A DNA stretch of 64,000 nucleotides from Channa striata (taxonomy: Eukaryota; Chordata; Actinopteri; Anabantiformes; Channidae). The notes below the pieces were generated by a model. It searched no databases and was not told the DNA's origin. It was given only the letters and a program-made list of their open reading frames with translations. How positions within the stretch are numbered: the first letter of the stretch is position 1; each line of letters starts with the position of its first letter. Positions 22,430-36,766 of this stretch are shown one piece after another. Location of the stretch: NCBI GenBank assembly GCA_033026295.1, contig CM065170.1, forward strand, positions 21,524,040 to 21,588,039, in the 5' to 3' direction. A program made the translations under genes and the position numbers.

Positions 22430-25400
22430 GACTCCTAAATAATCTGTTCCAAGAATTTAAGACTTGGAAAACTCACACTTACAATCCTCTGCAGACATGT
22501 TAGTGCTGCATGTTGTGCTTTGTCACATTATTGTTGAAAGGCTCTGCACACATAATTTTGAGCACTGGTAGCATTAAGTGCAGTATATACTATTTGATTA
22601 AATTAATATACTGTAAATCAGACATTCCCATGGTTTATTGAATGTTCTCTTGAATTCTCAAAAGTCAGATTTACTGAGCAATGTACACAAATTACCATTC
22701 AATCCACAAAGTTATGTGACATCTGTTCAATTTATCAATTTATTTACTGAGACAACAGCACACTTGGTACTTGTGAACACTGTGAAAAGCAAGCAATATA
22801 TCATACAAACATGCTGACAGCTCAAAGTGCTAAATCTGAGTCTGCTGAAAATGTTTTCATCATCACTAAAGCCACAGAGGAAGACAGAGGAAAACCTTAA
22901 AGAAAGAGGACCATGTTATCTGATGTAAAAGTCCTTTAAACTTTTACTCAAATTCACATTGTATTTTCCCAGACATTCTTAACGACACCATAACATTTTC
23001 CAGTCATTTATAGATCATAGTAGGTTCACTTGCTAAAGCTTCTACCCAATTATAAAACTCATCTCTTAAATTGGGTCTTCTCTTTTATTTCCAAATCATG
23101 TCAGTTTTATAAGCAAACCATCCAAAGTGAGAGCAGAAAAAGAAGGAAAGTAAAATGTATGCTGTATGAATACATACAAATGGAGTAAATGTCCAAAAAT
23201 GGCATTACTTAATACTGATGACTGTCTCTTTTAGGGATCAGAGCAAACTACAGCCCCAGATGAGGGAAACAGGTGTGCACAAGATGCGAGTTTTTCAAAC
23301 TGTAAATGTATAGGTTAAGGGTATAGCAACTTCATAATACAAAGATGTCAAGAATACTGTGAGCAATCCACTCTTCTGTTAGGCATTCATTAGCAAAAAG
23401 CATGCGTCACTGTAGTCTAATCAATTTTAGGGTGATAAAAGGCGATGTCATGTGGAAGAAGAATGCTAAAGTCCATGGGTAGCAAACTGTAGCACTGGTT
23501 AACCTCAGTGCCCTAATGTAACAATGGTTTGTCAAAGAGTCTGACATACTGTGCCTTACAGAGCTAAACTGCTGAACTAATGGGGGATTTCCACATGGCT
23601 CCAGATGTTGTTTCTCCCTGGAATATGGGACTATTTCTCAGAGACTGCATTTATGGCTCTGTGTTCCCTGAGAAACTATTGTTTCTAGTCTTCCAAAGCA
23701 ATGGTGACCTACTTCCTTCATCCAAAATGCTAAGTTAGATATTTTCTATGATTTTTGTATTCTGGAATGAAATTAGCTGAATAAAACTAATCACTATTTA
23801 TGTTTCATCACCACAAAAATGTTTTTTCTTGTCAATGCTCCTACTTACTAACTTTGTTTTAAACAAATTATTCTTACTCATGAATGTCAGTTTATAGTAA
23901 AATAACAACCATTCTTGAGTCATCATTTCCCCATCCTCAGCAATAACAAAATTGTTTTTTGTTTGACAGATTTAAAGTAAGCAGATTTTAGTAAATCTAA
24001 TGCACTTTGTATTTGTGTCGTAGTAAGGAAATGCATTTTGTTGTAGCTTAAAAAAGTCTGTCACTGTTAGAAGCAACTGTACTCTGTCGACAAAGCACTA
24101 TAAGCTTGTAGAAGCACAGGCTCATCTCACTTAGGCATTGCTCTGTCTAAAATCCAAAGCTGCTAAATTAAATATAATAGTTATTTTTCTCTAGATTTAA
24201 AGTATTGGTGTTTAACATTTATAACCTTAACATCCGGGCTCTATTGACATAATTTAGAGCTCGGAGTCATTGCTAATTTAATTTAATTTAATGATCTTTT
24301 TAAAGTCAGAATGGATAATCTCATGCATGTTTGTTATTGTTCAAAAATATTTTTGTATTCTGCTCAGTGAAAAATTTTGCATAAATCAGGTTTCCACCAA
24401 GACTGAACCACACATGAAATCTATCCAGAATTTTTGGCAAAACACAATATCTTATAATAATACAATAATATTAATATTAGACATGTCAGAAGTATTTTTA
24501 CTTTATTTAGCCAAGAGCAAAAACTTTTTAGCAGTTAAATCATAACATTGCAGTGGCAATGTTATGTTGCGTAGATCATGTAAATGTTTACATTGTTGAA
24601 TCTCTTTGGCACTAATTATTGCTGCCTCTCTTTCACATGTCTTACTTTGTAATACTTATCGGCATCAAGGCTCCTCTAGACTTTTAATTTCTGACTTGTG
24701 TATGGAAATGGGTTAAACAAAACATATTCAGTGTGTTTACATGAACTTACGTAAACATTATGTTTAACAAACTTACACTCAGCTTTCTCTGGACAGCTGA
24801 TATCTTACTGTAACTGTGATGTAACTGAGAGAGCTGTTTTACTAAAATGGGGTAGGGGACTAGAGAAACCTGATTTTCCCCGGGTAGATTTCTCCAAAAG
24901 AACACATATATTTCTGCAATGTATACACATAACAACATTTCGAATCAGTTTTCTACAATAGTACAAGTCTGTAAATAAAGATTGCAGATGGGAACAAGTA
25001 GCTGTGTGAAAGGGTGAATGAGGGAGAGATCACTAAAAGAATTATGTTATCTTTATTTTAAAGCAAATATTTTAATATTTAAATTCCAACAGTTGTACTA
25101 TTGTCAACTGTAGTTATAGGATTTGACAAAGAGATGGACATATAGCATATTTTTGTTGGTGGTATAATTTTTGTCTTTGTATGTCAAATTGTAGAGTGTT
25201 TTTTTAACAGTGTGTCCAAATTCCCTGAGTAATTTAACACAAAATATGTTTAAAAATATATACTTATGTGTTTTATTTAATTTGGCTTTTTCGTTGCTAT
25301 AAAGTTTCTTTAGCACCCTTGTGTTGTGAACAGGACTTGACACTTAGCATTTTCCCTAGTCACAATTTTGTTGTTGGGAAATTTCATTACTCTTTCAAAG

Positions 25401-26505
25401 TTTTAAGCCATGAATCTTCTAAAGTTTTGGCAACCCTTTTTTAATATGATTGAGGGGCCCAAAACATTAGAGCTTCATCATATAATGCACTCCAGTACGA
25501 CTCGACTACCGACTATGACCTCAGTAATAAACAGAGAGTAGAATTATCATCTTTTTTGACAGTTTCAACTTTTAAATCGAGATATTATAACTCATAGTTG
25601 TATAAGTAAAAGCACAATTCATATCAGAGCTTCTGTATTGGATTGCATTAGGTGTAGTGTACCTAATAAAATGCCCAATGAGTGTATACCTACAGGGGAT
25701 AGAGACCACTGGCAGAGATGACATTACCATATTCCCTGCATATTATTGGCTTTTTACTCTGCAAGTTCACATTGCAAGTAACTATACAGTAACAGACATT
25801 GTCAACTTGAGTCTTGAACAGAGAACCCTCCATTAGACAGAGAGCAGACAGTGGAGAAAGTGCAGCATGAACATCAAAGCTTTAACTTCACATCCAATAA
25901 TCTCACTCAGTGCAAACAAAATGCAGAGAATTTACAGTATACCCACTCCAAGACAGTTGCATTGTTGAGCCCTGTACAGGTGTGGCAGTGGGTTATCATA
26001 ATAGAACCTGTCCTAAGGGAGTCAAAAAAATTGTGATATTAAAAGGCATTTGTGTCAGCTTAATTCAGCCTGCCAAACTGGCTAGTGGAGGTGACTGTGT
26101 TACCTGCCACTGCTCAAATCTAGCCACATTTAGCAGGTTTACAGGTGTTAATGTCAGGTCCTGATTATGAAGTACCAGTGATAGTACCATTATTACTGAG
26201 TTCAAGTAAAGTGGGAATAATCTGGAAAGTGTGTCATGCTCTACTAATGAAAGACACAATTCAAGACTACACAACATTTCCCTTTGGTGTAAATTCTATG
26301 AAAATTGGTGGAAATGGAAAACTATGGCGCAAAAGGTGCCTTTTTAAAAACGTTATCTTTTTTAATCTCTATACAGCACACCAAAGGTTTCAAACAAAAT
26401 AATATTTTATTACTGTAAGACATTTTTTACTGTAAGAAATTATCTGTTTTAAGGTAGGCAGTTGCTAGGGCATACAGTATGGGAGCAGACTACATTAAAG
26501 AATAA
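22430..26505. other. Intergenic DNA downstream of mxra5 with a Tc1 end
   Basis: No gene is seen in 4 kb of AT-rich sequence. At 25654-25688 GTGTACCTAATAAAATGCCC matches the terminal repeat of the Tc1 family also found at 37678-38427. The 3' UTR of mxra5 should lie left of 26512; AATAAAG occurs at 26501-26507 just after the stop on the opposite strand and is not its signal. Confidence 0.5.
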
Positions 26506-26511
26506 AGTTTT

Positions 26512-29500
26512 TCAGAACACATTTAAAAATGTAGTTTTAGAGTCTGTGCCAATTGCATTACTGGCTGTGCATCGATAGGTACCTGCGTCTCCTTGTGTGG
26601 GGTTCTGGATGATGAGGGAACCTTGTGGATGGAGGTATTTGTTTCCAAAGAGACGTGGCTGTGCACTGACAACCAAGCGGGTTTTATCAGGTGTCTCCCA
26701 TGCTACTTCTACTTTAGGGATCCCACTTGCTACACAGTTCAACTGAATAGCAACACCTCGTTTAGCATAACTCACAGATGGAAGGGCATTGGTAATTTGA
26801 GGTGGGAATGTAAGCACAATTACAGATATAGAATGCAGAGAGGTGCCATATTCATTTGCAACATGGCAAATGTAGGACCCTTGATCATAGACAGATACTT
26901 GTTGGACTATGAGTGTGCCATTGTGCAGTACAGCATATCTTCCAGCTCTCTGTAACCTGTTGAGGACAATGCCATTGGGTAGTGTCCATGTTAGTATGAG
27001 GGGTTTGCTATTAGTTAGACAGTGCAGAAAAAGTGTTTCCCCATTCATGACACTGACAGGAGAGTTGTATCTGTTGTTGATCTCAGGTTTTCTCCCTGGG
27101 TACAGAGTAACTAAATACTCTACAAGCCCTTCAGAGATATGCCACATACAGCGGTACATACCACTTTCACTGATAGTGGGGTTACCAATGATCAAAGAAC
27201 CATCAGACCGATGGAAAAACTTAGAGAATCGAGCATTACTCAGCAGAGGTGTGCCATTGGGTAAGACCCAAGTGATATGAGTTACTGGTATATCATCAAA
27301 GGAGCAATTCAAAATCATGTCTTTCCCCACAGTCAGTGGCAGCCTATCTGTTTTGTGAACTCTTGATTGTGGCTTCTTGGCAACGTCCTTTACATTTAGG
27401 TTAACAAAAAACCTGATCTCCCCTTCTTCATTGCGAGCAATACAAGCCAGCCGGCCTGAGTCTGCCCTCTTAAGTGATTGGAACTCCAAGGTACCATTCT
27501 GATGAACCGTAACTCTGTTGCTGAAGTATGGTGCAGGTAGAATCACATTTCCTGGAAGAACCCACATAATGCGAGGGGTAGGGTTTCCCTTTGCCACACA
27601 GTCAACTAACTTCCACTGATCCTGGACAGCAGTAACATTGATAGCACTGAGAGTTCCACTAAAGCCATTGATTGTTGGCGGTGTTAGCAGAACCTCAAGC
27701 CTAATGACTTTATGGTCTTGTCCTGCACTGTTCCTAGCTAAGCAGGTGTAGTTACCTCCATCAAAACGTTGGACCTTTAGAACCACCAGTGTCCCATCAT
27801 CCAGGACCTGGTATTTGTCTAATGCAGGGGAGATCACTCTCTTTGTAGGGGATATCCATGTAGTGACTGGCATTGGTTCCCCTTTGGCGTTACACATTAG
27901 TTTAATAGTCTCGCCATAGAAAACCCGGATTATCTGTTGTTCTTTATTCTGTATCTGTGGTGGGGAAGTTGCAGCCTTGACCTTGACTCTGATTTTCATC
28001 TCATCTTTGCCAAGCTGGTTCATCGCATAACAGGTGTAGTCACCTTCTTCTGGCATGCCAACATCATTGAAGTACAGGGTCCCATTTTCAAACACCACAT
28101 ATCTACAGTGCATACAGTCAAACACAGTAGGAAAAAAGAAGGATACAAATTGTTAGATTGTAATGTCTGGAGTTTAAAAGTACAATCTAGTTAGCAAGGT
28201 CAGTTCATTTGTTTTTGCTGCACATAGACATTTGTGTTTAAAATGATAAATTACTTAAGTTCAGGTTTTTTATACTATTTCACACATGCATAGGTTTAAT
28301 GGCATATGCATTTTTTAAATTCTAAATTCTAAATACGGGCCAGCAGGTGCCTGCTACATTTAATGACTTGTAAAACTTAAATTAGCTGAGCTATGTTAAT
28401 GTGGTTACAAAAGTGACCAAGATATCATGGTTGAAGGTGTACATACTTTTGTTTTTATTTGTTTTAATAGATGTATAGACAAATGTTTTTTCAAACTGCA
28501 CTGTTACACATAAATTAGAGAACAGAGATTTGTTTTAGTGTTTATAACTCAGCCAAGCATTTTCAAATAGTACTTTCCTGTGATACTGAGCAACAACATA
28601 CCTGCGACTGCGTCCTCTGCTTAAACTGTCTCTCTGTTTTGCCAGGTTCACCATGGTTCCATCTGGCAGTGCCCAACTGATCTCAGGGTTGGGGACCCCA
28701 GATGCCACACAGTCCACTTTCAAGTCTCCACCATACACTACCTCCTGACTAGATTGCTGCAGCTTCTGTTCTATTTTGGCTGGCCTGGTTAGTACATTAA
28801 CCCCCAGCAGAACATAGTCATCACCCATCTTGTTTCTTGCTACACACAAGTAGTCACCACTGTCTTTGTCTGTCATGGATTGAATGATTATAGAGCCATT
28901 GGAAAACACTTTTATCCTGGGATCAAAACTGCAAAAAGTAATAGACAATAACATTTAGGAGTCATGAAAAGTCATAATTTATTTAGGAAAGTATGGAATT
29001 TATTATTAGTTTGTATATTGGTGTACCTGTACTGAGCATCCACCAGCTTTTTAGAGGGTGTCCTCCAGATTATTCGAGGATCTGGATTTCCTGTTGCCAC
29101 ACAGTTGAGCAGCAGCATACTCCCGTAGGCCACATCTGTAATTTGGGGTGAGGATAAGGTGATTCTGGCTTTGGAGAACAGAGTGAATAGATTCCTCTTA
29201 ATGCTTAAAGTCACAGTTCTTCTGCTGGATGCCACTCCATTACTAGCTGAGCACTCGTATGTCCCAGCATTTTCCAAGCCCAATCCCTCAATGTGGAGGG
29301 TCCCATTAGGAAAGACAATTAAATTGTGTCCAGTAACAAATTGGGATGAAGTGAGCTGTATGCCACCAGGTGTAATCCAGCGAATAACAGGCTGAGGGGC
29401 ACCTGTGGCAGTGCAGTGAATGTAGGCAGTGTTACCTTCTGGGAGAGCTATCTTCTCATGTTGTATCTGTTGAATCACAGGTGGCAACATAGAGACATGA

Positions 29501-32500
29501 AGATAGACTGTCACTGTATTAATTCCAGCTACATTACTACCAATGCACTTATAAATCCCCCCGTCTGTAAAAGTTGTTCGGCTGATCCGGAGGGTTCCAT
29601 TAGTCAAGACAGCTACACGCTGCTGAGAGGAAACCGAATAAGGGGCAGCAGCCATATGAACATGGTTAGGGAGCACCCATGTAACTCGGGGCATTGGGTG
29701 CCCCTCCAGTTGACAATCCATGTCTACCTTGCCACCTAGATGCACTGTTATGTTTCTGTTTCGAGGCTTAAGTATCAGTGGAAGCTGAGACAGCACTACA
29801 AGGTTGACCTCAGTCTTGTCGGTGCCATATTGGTTCTGGACTGTGCAAATGTACTGGCCACCATCTGTAAGCTGTGTGTTCCTGATGATCAATGTACCAT
29901 TTGGATGGACTTCAAATCTTTCAACCCTTGTGTTCTGTGCAATACTTGCCCCTATAATAAAGGACAGACAAATAACATAAATGTGACAATTGTTTTTCTC
30001 ACACATTCTAACAGTAGTTTAGACAGTATAAGTGAAAAAATTTTGAAATCAGAATATTGTTTGTGTAAAATTTGTTTGCACAATAATGCCTATAGTTGTC
30101 TCTGGTGTTTACAACTGTGTATTTTCCTTCCTTCTTTAACCAAATGAGATGTTGTTACAAAATAATCAGCATTGTTCTCTTCATCGGTGGGTGATCATAA
30201 AGTTTGGCTTTTTAGTGAATCTGTTCTTAGTTTTTATTAAGGCTACACATAGAGTAGACGAAAAGCAAATGCAATTATACATTGTACCATTTTTGTGAAA
30301 TTGATATTAGCAGCCTAAAGGCCTTCTCTAATTACTATTAAGGCAGCATGGCAAACAAACAATTAAAAGTGTTTCCTGTGTCACATAGTTTTCATTTTGA
30401 TCTTTCTTGAAGATAATATGCAAATTTTAATGTACTGCTCATATTTTTCATAAACATATTTGCAAAGAAGTGTCAAACTGTCAAAATGTATGTACTGCTT
30501 TGATATGATGTTGAGTGATACATACCACTAGCCACTTTAGTCCAAGAAAGGAAGGGCATTGGATTGCTTTCAGCCTCACAGGGAAGTTGAGCATCTGTTT
30601 CAGCTTTTACAGTAAATGACTGGAAATTGCTCTTATTTATTCTTGGCTTCCCTTTTGGAATAGATTCTCGTCCAGGTAACCTGTATGCTGTATGAGTGGT
30701 CGTCTGCAGTCCTTCTCTGGATGGATTAGTTTGGATTAGTGTAATTGTTGGAACAAGAGTAACTGTCTGATTGACTGTCTGCCCACTGGTCAGTTTTATA
30801 GCTGCAGAAGTCCGTTTGTAGTAAGGTGATTTGGTGGCAGAATTGTAGTCTGTTGTTCTTCTTGGCTCTGATTTGGTGGGGGTAGTGTCGATTTGTTGGG
30901 CTTGACTGTAGTTGACTGTGGTCATTGTAGCCTTATGAGTGGCAGCCTTCACTGAAGGACCTATATTGGTTTCTTTGGAAGATGTGGATAGTTTGAATTG
31001 TGAAGCCTCTCTAAATGCAATCACAGATTCATGGCTTAATGAGGTAAAAGAAGGAGTTGTTGTCGTGGGGTTACTTGTGATAATAGCATCAACTCCTACA
31101 GTTGTACTTTCTTTAAAATGCAGATCTATTTCTGACTGAATAATTGTGGTTTTATTTTGACTGGAAATATAATAATACTGTTCAGGCAGTGAAGGTTTCG
31201 TTTTGGTAAACTGTTCTGTCTGCAAATCCCCCTCATAGAGCATCCTATGTGTAAACCTACTTAAAGTGTATTGATGCTTGGCCATGGAAGTGGCTGAAGC
31301 AGATGGGGATGTCGGCAGTGAAAAATACATCCCAGTCTCTTTCAAAAGCATCTCTTTGCCCTTTTTGGTGGTTGTGTTTGGATGCTCTGACTGACTGTCC
31401 TCATCATCTATTTGCATTGTGGTTTCATTGCTCAAACCCTTAGAGGAATTGGGAAAATGTGACATAGGAATTTGATCTCCTATAACCGACATCCTTTCTG
31501 TCTCTTTTAAGGATTTAATGGGTGGATAATGTCTGCCCATAAACCTTGACTGAGTGGTTGATGCGAGTATATCTAAGTGCTCTGGGGCATACAAACTCTC
31601 TGAGAGTTCTAAGGATGTTTGAGAACTTGTCTTTCCATGACCCACTCCTGGAGAGTCTGTTGGAAAATATGGTGACGCTGGTGTGCTTAGGAATAATGGT
31701 TTGGCCAGAGGTAGAAGGCTGACTTTGAGGGGAATTGCTTGTAGTGCCTCATTGTCATGCCTAGAATCAGTTCTTTCTTTTTGACTCAGTCTGCCTGATG
31801 ACATTGCTTGGCTGCTGGTAAATGGAAAAGGGGTATCCGAATTAGCTGTTGTAACTTCGAATGGTTCTATGTTTAGCTGTGTAGAGGAAGATGTCTGGAC
31901 TGTTGCCATGAGAGCATTTAAAGGTGTGGTGACAGTAAATTGGGTGTGTTTGTGTAGCTTTAGTTTTCTTCTGTTTGGCCTATTCCTCCGACCTCCATTC
32001 TTTCTTCTTGAGACAGTTTGCCAGAGGTGTGTAGGTGATTGTCCTTCAAAACCCCTCCTTCTTGTGGTAGTGGGCACCAATGTAGTTGTTGGACATGTGA
32101 TTAGAATCATTGCTTGAACTTGAAAATCATCAAGTGTTGTATCCTTTGGCTGAATATATGACTGTAAAGTTTTTGCAGTCCCACTGGGAATATTTGTTTT
32201 TCCGTCTTGGCTTGTATCTGATTTTTTTTAAGATAGCTGAAGGGTTACTTGTTTTGCCACTCGATAGTTCTCTGTCATTACTTGAGCTGGAAACAACATA
32301 TAGTTTATCCCTAATATCACTCCTCTCTGATGCCTTGAACACATGAGCTGTTCTGGCTCCAGCAACATCTGTATTTTTTGTATTTTTGCTGTGATTCTCT
32401 GGTAGAGGAAATGCACTGCTGCTGCTTGCACTGTCTTTGTTATCCTGCCAGTTAGTGGCAGCAGCATGTATGGGAACAGATGGAGTCCCAGGGAAGACAA

Positions 32501-35500
32501 ATACACTATTTGAAGTTGTGTTTAAGTTTGTACCATGGGTTGCATGCTGCACACTGTATGCAGTCTGCATTGTGTGTGGCTCTGCTGTTGCATGTGTGAC
32601 ATGTGTGTGCTGACTGTTTGATATCATATAATGTATATCATGTGTAGTGTAGCTTTCAGAAGTCACACTTGTTCCTTGGTCTTGTGCATTGTGTTTTTTT
32701 GTTTTCATTTCTGTATGTGGTAGTTGAGTGTGTTGTCCTGCAAAATAATCCTGCCCATCTTTCTCCTGCATAGATATGCCATTTGATGATGCTTCAGTCA
32801 CTTCTTGTGACAGTGTTGTCTGTTCTGTCAGCCTCCTCTCTGTTGTGTGCTGAACTGGGAGTGGTGTCACATTTCTGTCCCTAATTTTAGCCAACAAATT
32901 AGCCCATTTCTCTGGGTCTATTTTACTCTTTAAAATATTAACTCTCTTGCTTGAAACTGTATGTTTCCTGTCCTCAACAAGTGATTTTGTTTGTTTTTTT
33001 CGAACCACTGATGGCCTTCGCACTATATTCCTTAGGGGATGGATGCCCCTCCTTCCTGGGGTCACACCCCCCAGAATTCTCCTTTTCAAAGGACCAAGGT
33101 CAATAATTGAAGACTCAGAGTCCCCTGATGTCTCCTCTATATCTTCTGTGGAGACTTTAATCTGTGTGCTGACCCCTGAGGCTGACTGAGGTCTCACTAG
33201 AAACTTCCTCAAAGGCCTTCTTAGTTCTTTCTGTTTGATAACTGTGACTTTTGCAGACACTGTATCCACACCATGTTGATTCATGGCAATGCATTTATAA
33301 TAACCACTGTCTAACACCCCAATCTGTGGAATATATAGAGTGCCATTGGAATAGACCAAAGCCCTGGAAGAGTTTGCCTTAAAATTAACGATGTTGCTGC
33401 TTGGTAGAATCCAGTTAATGTCAGCATCAGGGGAGGCAGACACCACACAAGGCAGGTAAACAGAGTTACCTGCAAATTCCTCAATGGATGTAATTGAGCT
33501 GTTGACCCCTTGGGGTGGGCTGGAGGATTCCTGAACTGTCAGATAGAATGGCAGGACATCAAGGTCTTCGTGAACCTTGGCAGTGCAGTAGTATTGTCCT
33601 GTGTCTGCATGACTGACAGATTTAATCACTAGTTGTCCATCAGTGGACACAGACACCCTTTTGTCCTTACTGCTGTATGGCGCTTTCACTTTAGAGCCAT
33701 CTGGCATCACCCAGTTAATGAATGGTTGCCCAGAACTCTGTACGCTACAATTCATTTGACTTGGGCTTCCAGAAATAACACTGAAAACATTGTTAGTAGT
33801 GTTTGTTGACTTGATCATTACCCAGGTCATTTTTTGTCTTCGCAACAGCTCTGCCTCTATTGTCTCTGAGACATCTATGCTCAGGATCAATTTTACCATC
33901 TTGGCTGATGATCTAAGTCTATTTAGTTGAAGCTTTGCAGATGGCTGCATCAGCCATGCTGGCTGGGCTGTTATCCAAATTTTAACACCTGTGTAATACA
34001 GAGCATCCTTCTCAGAATCCTGTCTATACAGGTATGTGGGATGAGGCTCTTTGCTGAACATTATTCCCCTTTGCAAGTGGGCTGGTACATTGCTGTAGTA
34101 TGCAATTAGTCTCCACAGTTGCTCATACTTTTTTCTATCAACAGGACAATCTAGATCCACTGAAAAAGTTAAGTTGAAGACCAGCTGAAATTGGTTGATT
34201 TGTTCCCAGCTGACCTTGGTTGTCTGTTTGGGCTCACCAATACTGCACTTCAGATCCACCTCATTCCCATGTTCATCAGACAGGCCCAGGGAAATATTTC
34301 CAAATGGTTCTCTGAAGTCCTCTTTGGTCATGAGCTCACTATTAATTTCTTCTGCTTTATGTCTTGTGAGGTGTTGTGATGACAGGGCGGCTGCAGTTTA
34401 ATGTCTCCACTGCCACAAACTCTTTCTTCTTAAGGTGCCTGGGTGAGAAACACATAGGACACAGTTTGCCACCAGGGAGAGCCTTGACTTTTTTACATTT
34501 AAGGACACCTACAGCAAAAACAAATACAGTAAGAATAATAGGTTAAACCAGCTTAAATTCTAATATAACACCATTTAATTGTTTGGACTGGTGTCAGTTC
34601 ACTCAATTTTCTGACAAAAAGTTGTAAAGGAGAAATTTTACGTCTAACCTGGTGAGGTTTTATCCCAGTGTTGGAGCCCCCTCATGTTGCAGTCACAAAT
34701 CCATGGGTTTCCTTGGAGATACAGATTCTCCAGCTGAGGCATGGTTGCTAACAGACTAGAAGGCAGTGAATTTAGTTCATTATCTGACAAGTAAAGGTGT
34801 TTCAGTGTTGAGATGTGAAAGTGGCCCATTAGAGTAAAGGTGGTGAAGGTGGCAGGGTGCAGCTGCTGAAGCCGGTTGCCTTCCATCTGCAGTAGCTGCA
34901 GGGAGGTGAGTCCTTGGAAGGCATCTGGATGGATGAACTCCAGTTGATTGTGGTTCAGGTGTAACCTGGACAAAGACCACAGACCCAGAAAGGTGTGTCT
35001 GTTGATCTCAGTCAACTTGTTGAAACTAAGCTTCAACGTCTAAACCAATGAAAAAAGAGAAGCTAATCAGTATTAGTTTACATTTTGGATGTCTTTAGAA
35101 TGCTACACCTGATAAATCGTAAATGACACATTTAGGTTAGTTTCATCAGCATTAGCACCAACAAGCTTATTGTTGGATGATGAACATTTTACTTACTTTA
35201 CAAGCAGCATGTGAAAGTCACACAGGTAAAAGATTAGGGCAGATAATATAGTTGCTGTTCAAACACTTTCAAATGCATTCACTATACTCCTCAGAAACTA
35301 TATTTCCTCGTCAGCAACAAAACACAACTTATTGTGTATTATTGGCTTTTATATTGTCCATTTGTAGCTGAACACCCCCAATTAACATTTTGGAAACTGT
35401 GCAAGGTAAAGAAATTATAGGCCATCTACAATGTAAAATGCAACTACAGACCAGTCCCTTGGCATAAGGATAAATAACTTTGATCTGCAGCCAGGTAGTA

Positions 35501-35959
35501 TTTTGTTCAGCAAGCATACCCGTAGTGACACAAGATCCCTGAACACTCGATAAGGTAGACTGTGGATGTCATTTGCATGGACCATCAGAAGCTCCAGCTT
35601 CTTTAAACCAGCCAGTGATTTATCTGTAATCTTATGAATGCTATTAAACCTGCAACAAAACAGTACAGACATTAAAGAACAGAGAGAATTAATATGCAGC
35701 CCTTGATGGTTAATTGTCATTGCATTCAATGTCTGATATGTTTGTAATTCAAATGGAAAAAAAAGACTAACCCCAGATTCATGTGTTCCACGTGTTTATT
35801 TAAAGATCTGGGGATGGTGGTGAGGGAGCGAAAGGTGCAATGCAGCTCTGTGGGCTCAGGGCAGGAGCAGGCCCGGGGACAGGGAACAACAGAGTAACAT
35901 GCGGGCAAGATCATCAACATTAGCAGGGTCTGGAGGAGGCACACACCAGGGGAGTCCAT
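26512..35959 (-). CDS. mxra5: Matrix-remodelling-associated protein 5 (adlican), two frame breaks
   Basis: Seven coding exons on the minus strand: 35959-35772, 35649-35520, 35039-34649, 34508-30526, 29951-29027, 28928-28602, 28102-26512. All have GT-AG limits and matching phases. Start ATG 35959 has a good Kozak context; ATG 35965 is in frame. The product is a secreted matrix protein: signal peptide, LRRNT (CPRACSC), leucine-rich repeats, LRRCT, two Ig domains, a Ser/Thr-rich linker, then ten Ig domains ending SKTTFLNVF. This order and the 12 Ig domains match human MXRA5; repaired length would be about 2510 aa against 2828, shorter mainly in the linker. Two one-base insertions break exon 4: near 34359, making an immediate TAA after about 286 aa, and in A8 at 32222-32229. 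Exon 4 length (3983) is off by exactly two bases. The rest is open, favouring sequence error or very recent loss. Introns hold no other gene. Confidence 0.93.
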
Positions 35960-36766
35960 GTTCATTGGTAGAGGAGCATACACTGCAGCTGTCAGTATGA
36001 TAACAATAATAAGGAATGTAACTGACAAGACACTAATTATTAGTTTCCAGTATTATTTATTATTATTAATATTATTCTGTACTTTTTTTGTGCATGCTAC
36101 TGCTTCTAACTGCTTACATGGTTCCAACTCGACCATTTTAAGCATAATTAGGAGAGGTGGTCGTGTGTTTTGTGTGCTAATAACTAATGTACAATAATTT
36201 ATATAAATATTTATATATTTTTTTAAATTTTGATTGGAGCTCTATAGGAGACTTTTCAGTGTCCCCCATTCCATTTCGCTTCTAAATTGTCCAGGGCTTC
36301 CAGTCTTAGGTTGGAAAACTGTAGTTTTGAAAAAATGTTTTTTTTTTGTTTGAAATCTCACAGCAGCAAAGGCTGCAAACACCAGTAGCAGCGAGCTTTC
36401 AGCAGTCCATGCATTTTCTTCAGGGAATTCTATTTATTGTTGTTATTGACATTAATAGTAGTAGTACTAGTAGTACTAACAATAATTCTGGTGATGTTCG
36501 TATTGTTCGTTTTTAATTTAACCAAAACGACACAGCGTTAAATCCTTAGCGCTTTCTCGTGAAAATTAAACTGAAACTAGCAAAAACAGTTATGATAATA
36601 ATCCGTCAGAGTTAATTAATTTGTTACAGCTCCAAACGGAATTTGGCTCAAGTTTTTTAAGCCATATATTTTGCCTCTATCAGCACAAAAATGACGCACA
36701 GCAGTAAATTTCTGACTTCGAATTTCACAAACTTCAGTTATTGTTCTAAAATATCCATGCTCTTAC

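Noticed and set aside
26593..34401. Plus-strand open frames opposite mxra5
   Set aside because: Antisense shadows of Ig and linker exons; the minus strand carries clear Ig-domain signatures and matching splice phases.
26512..36028. Several separate Ig or LRR genes instead of one
   Set aside because: Exon phases, GT-AG limits and domain order match a single MXRA5-type gene once two one-base breaks are recognised.
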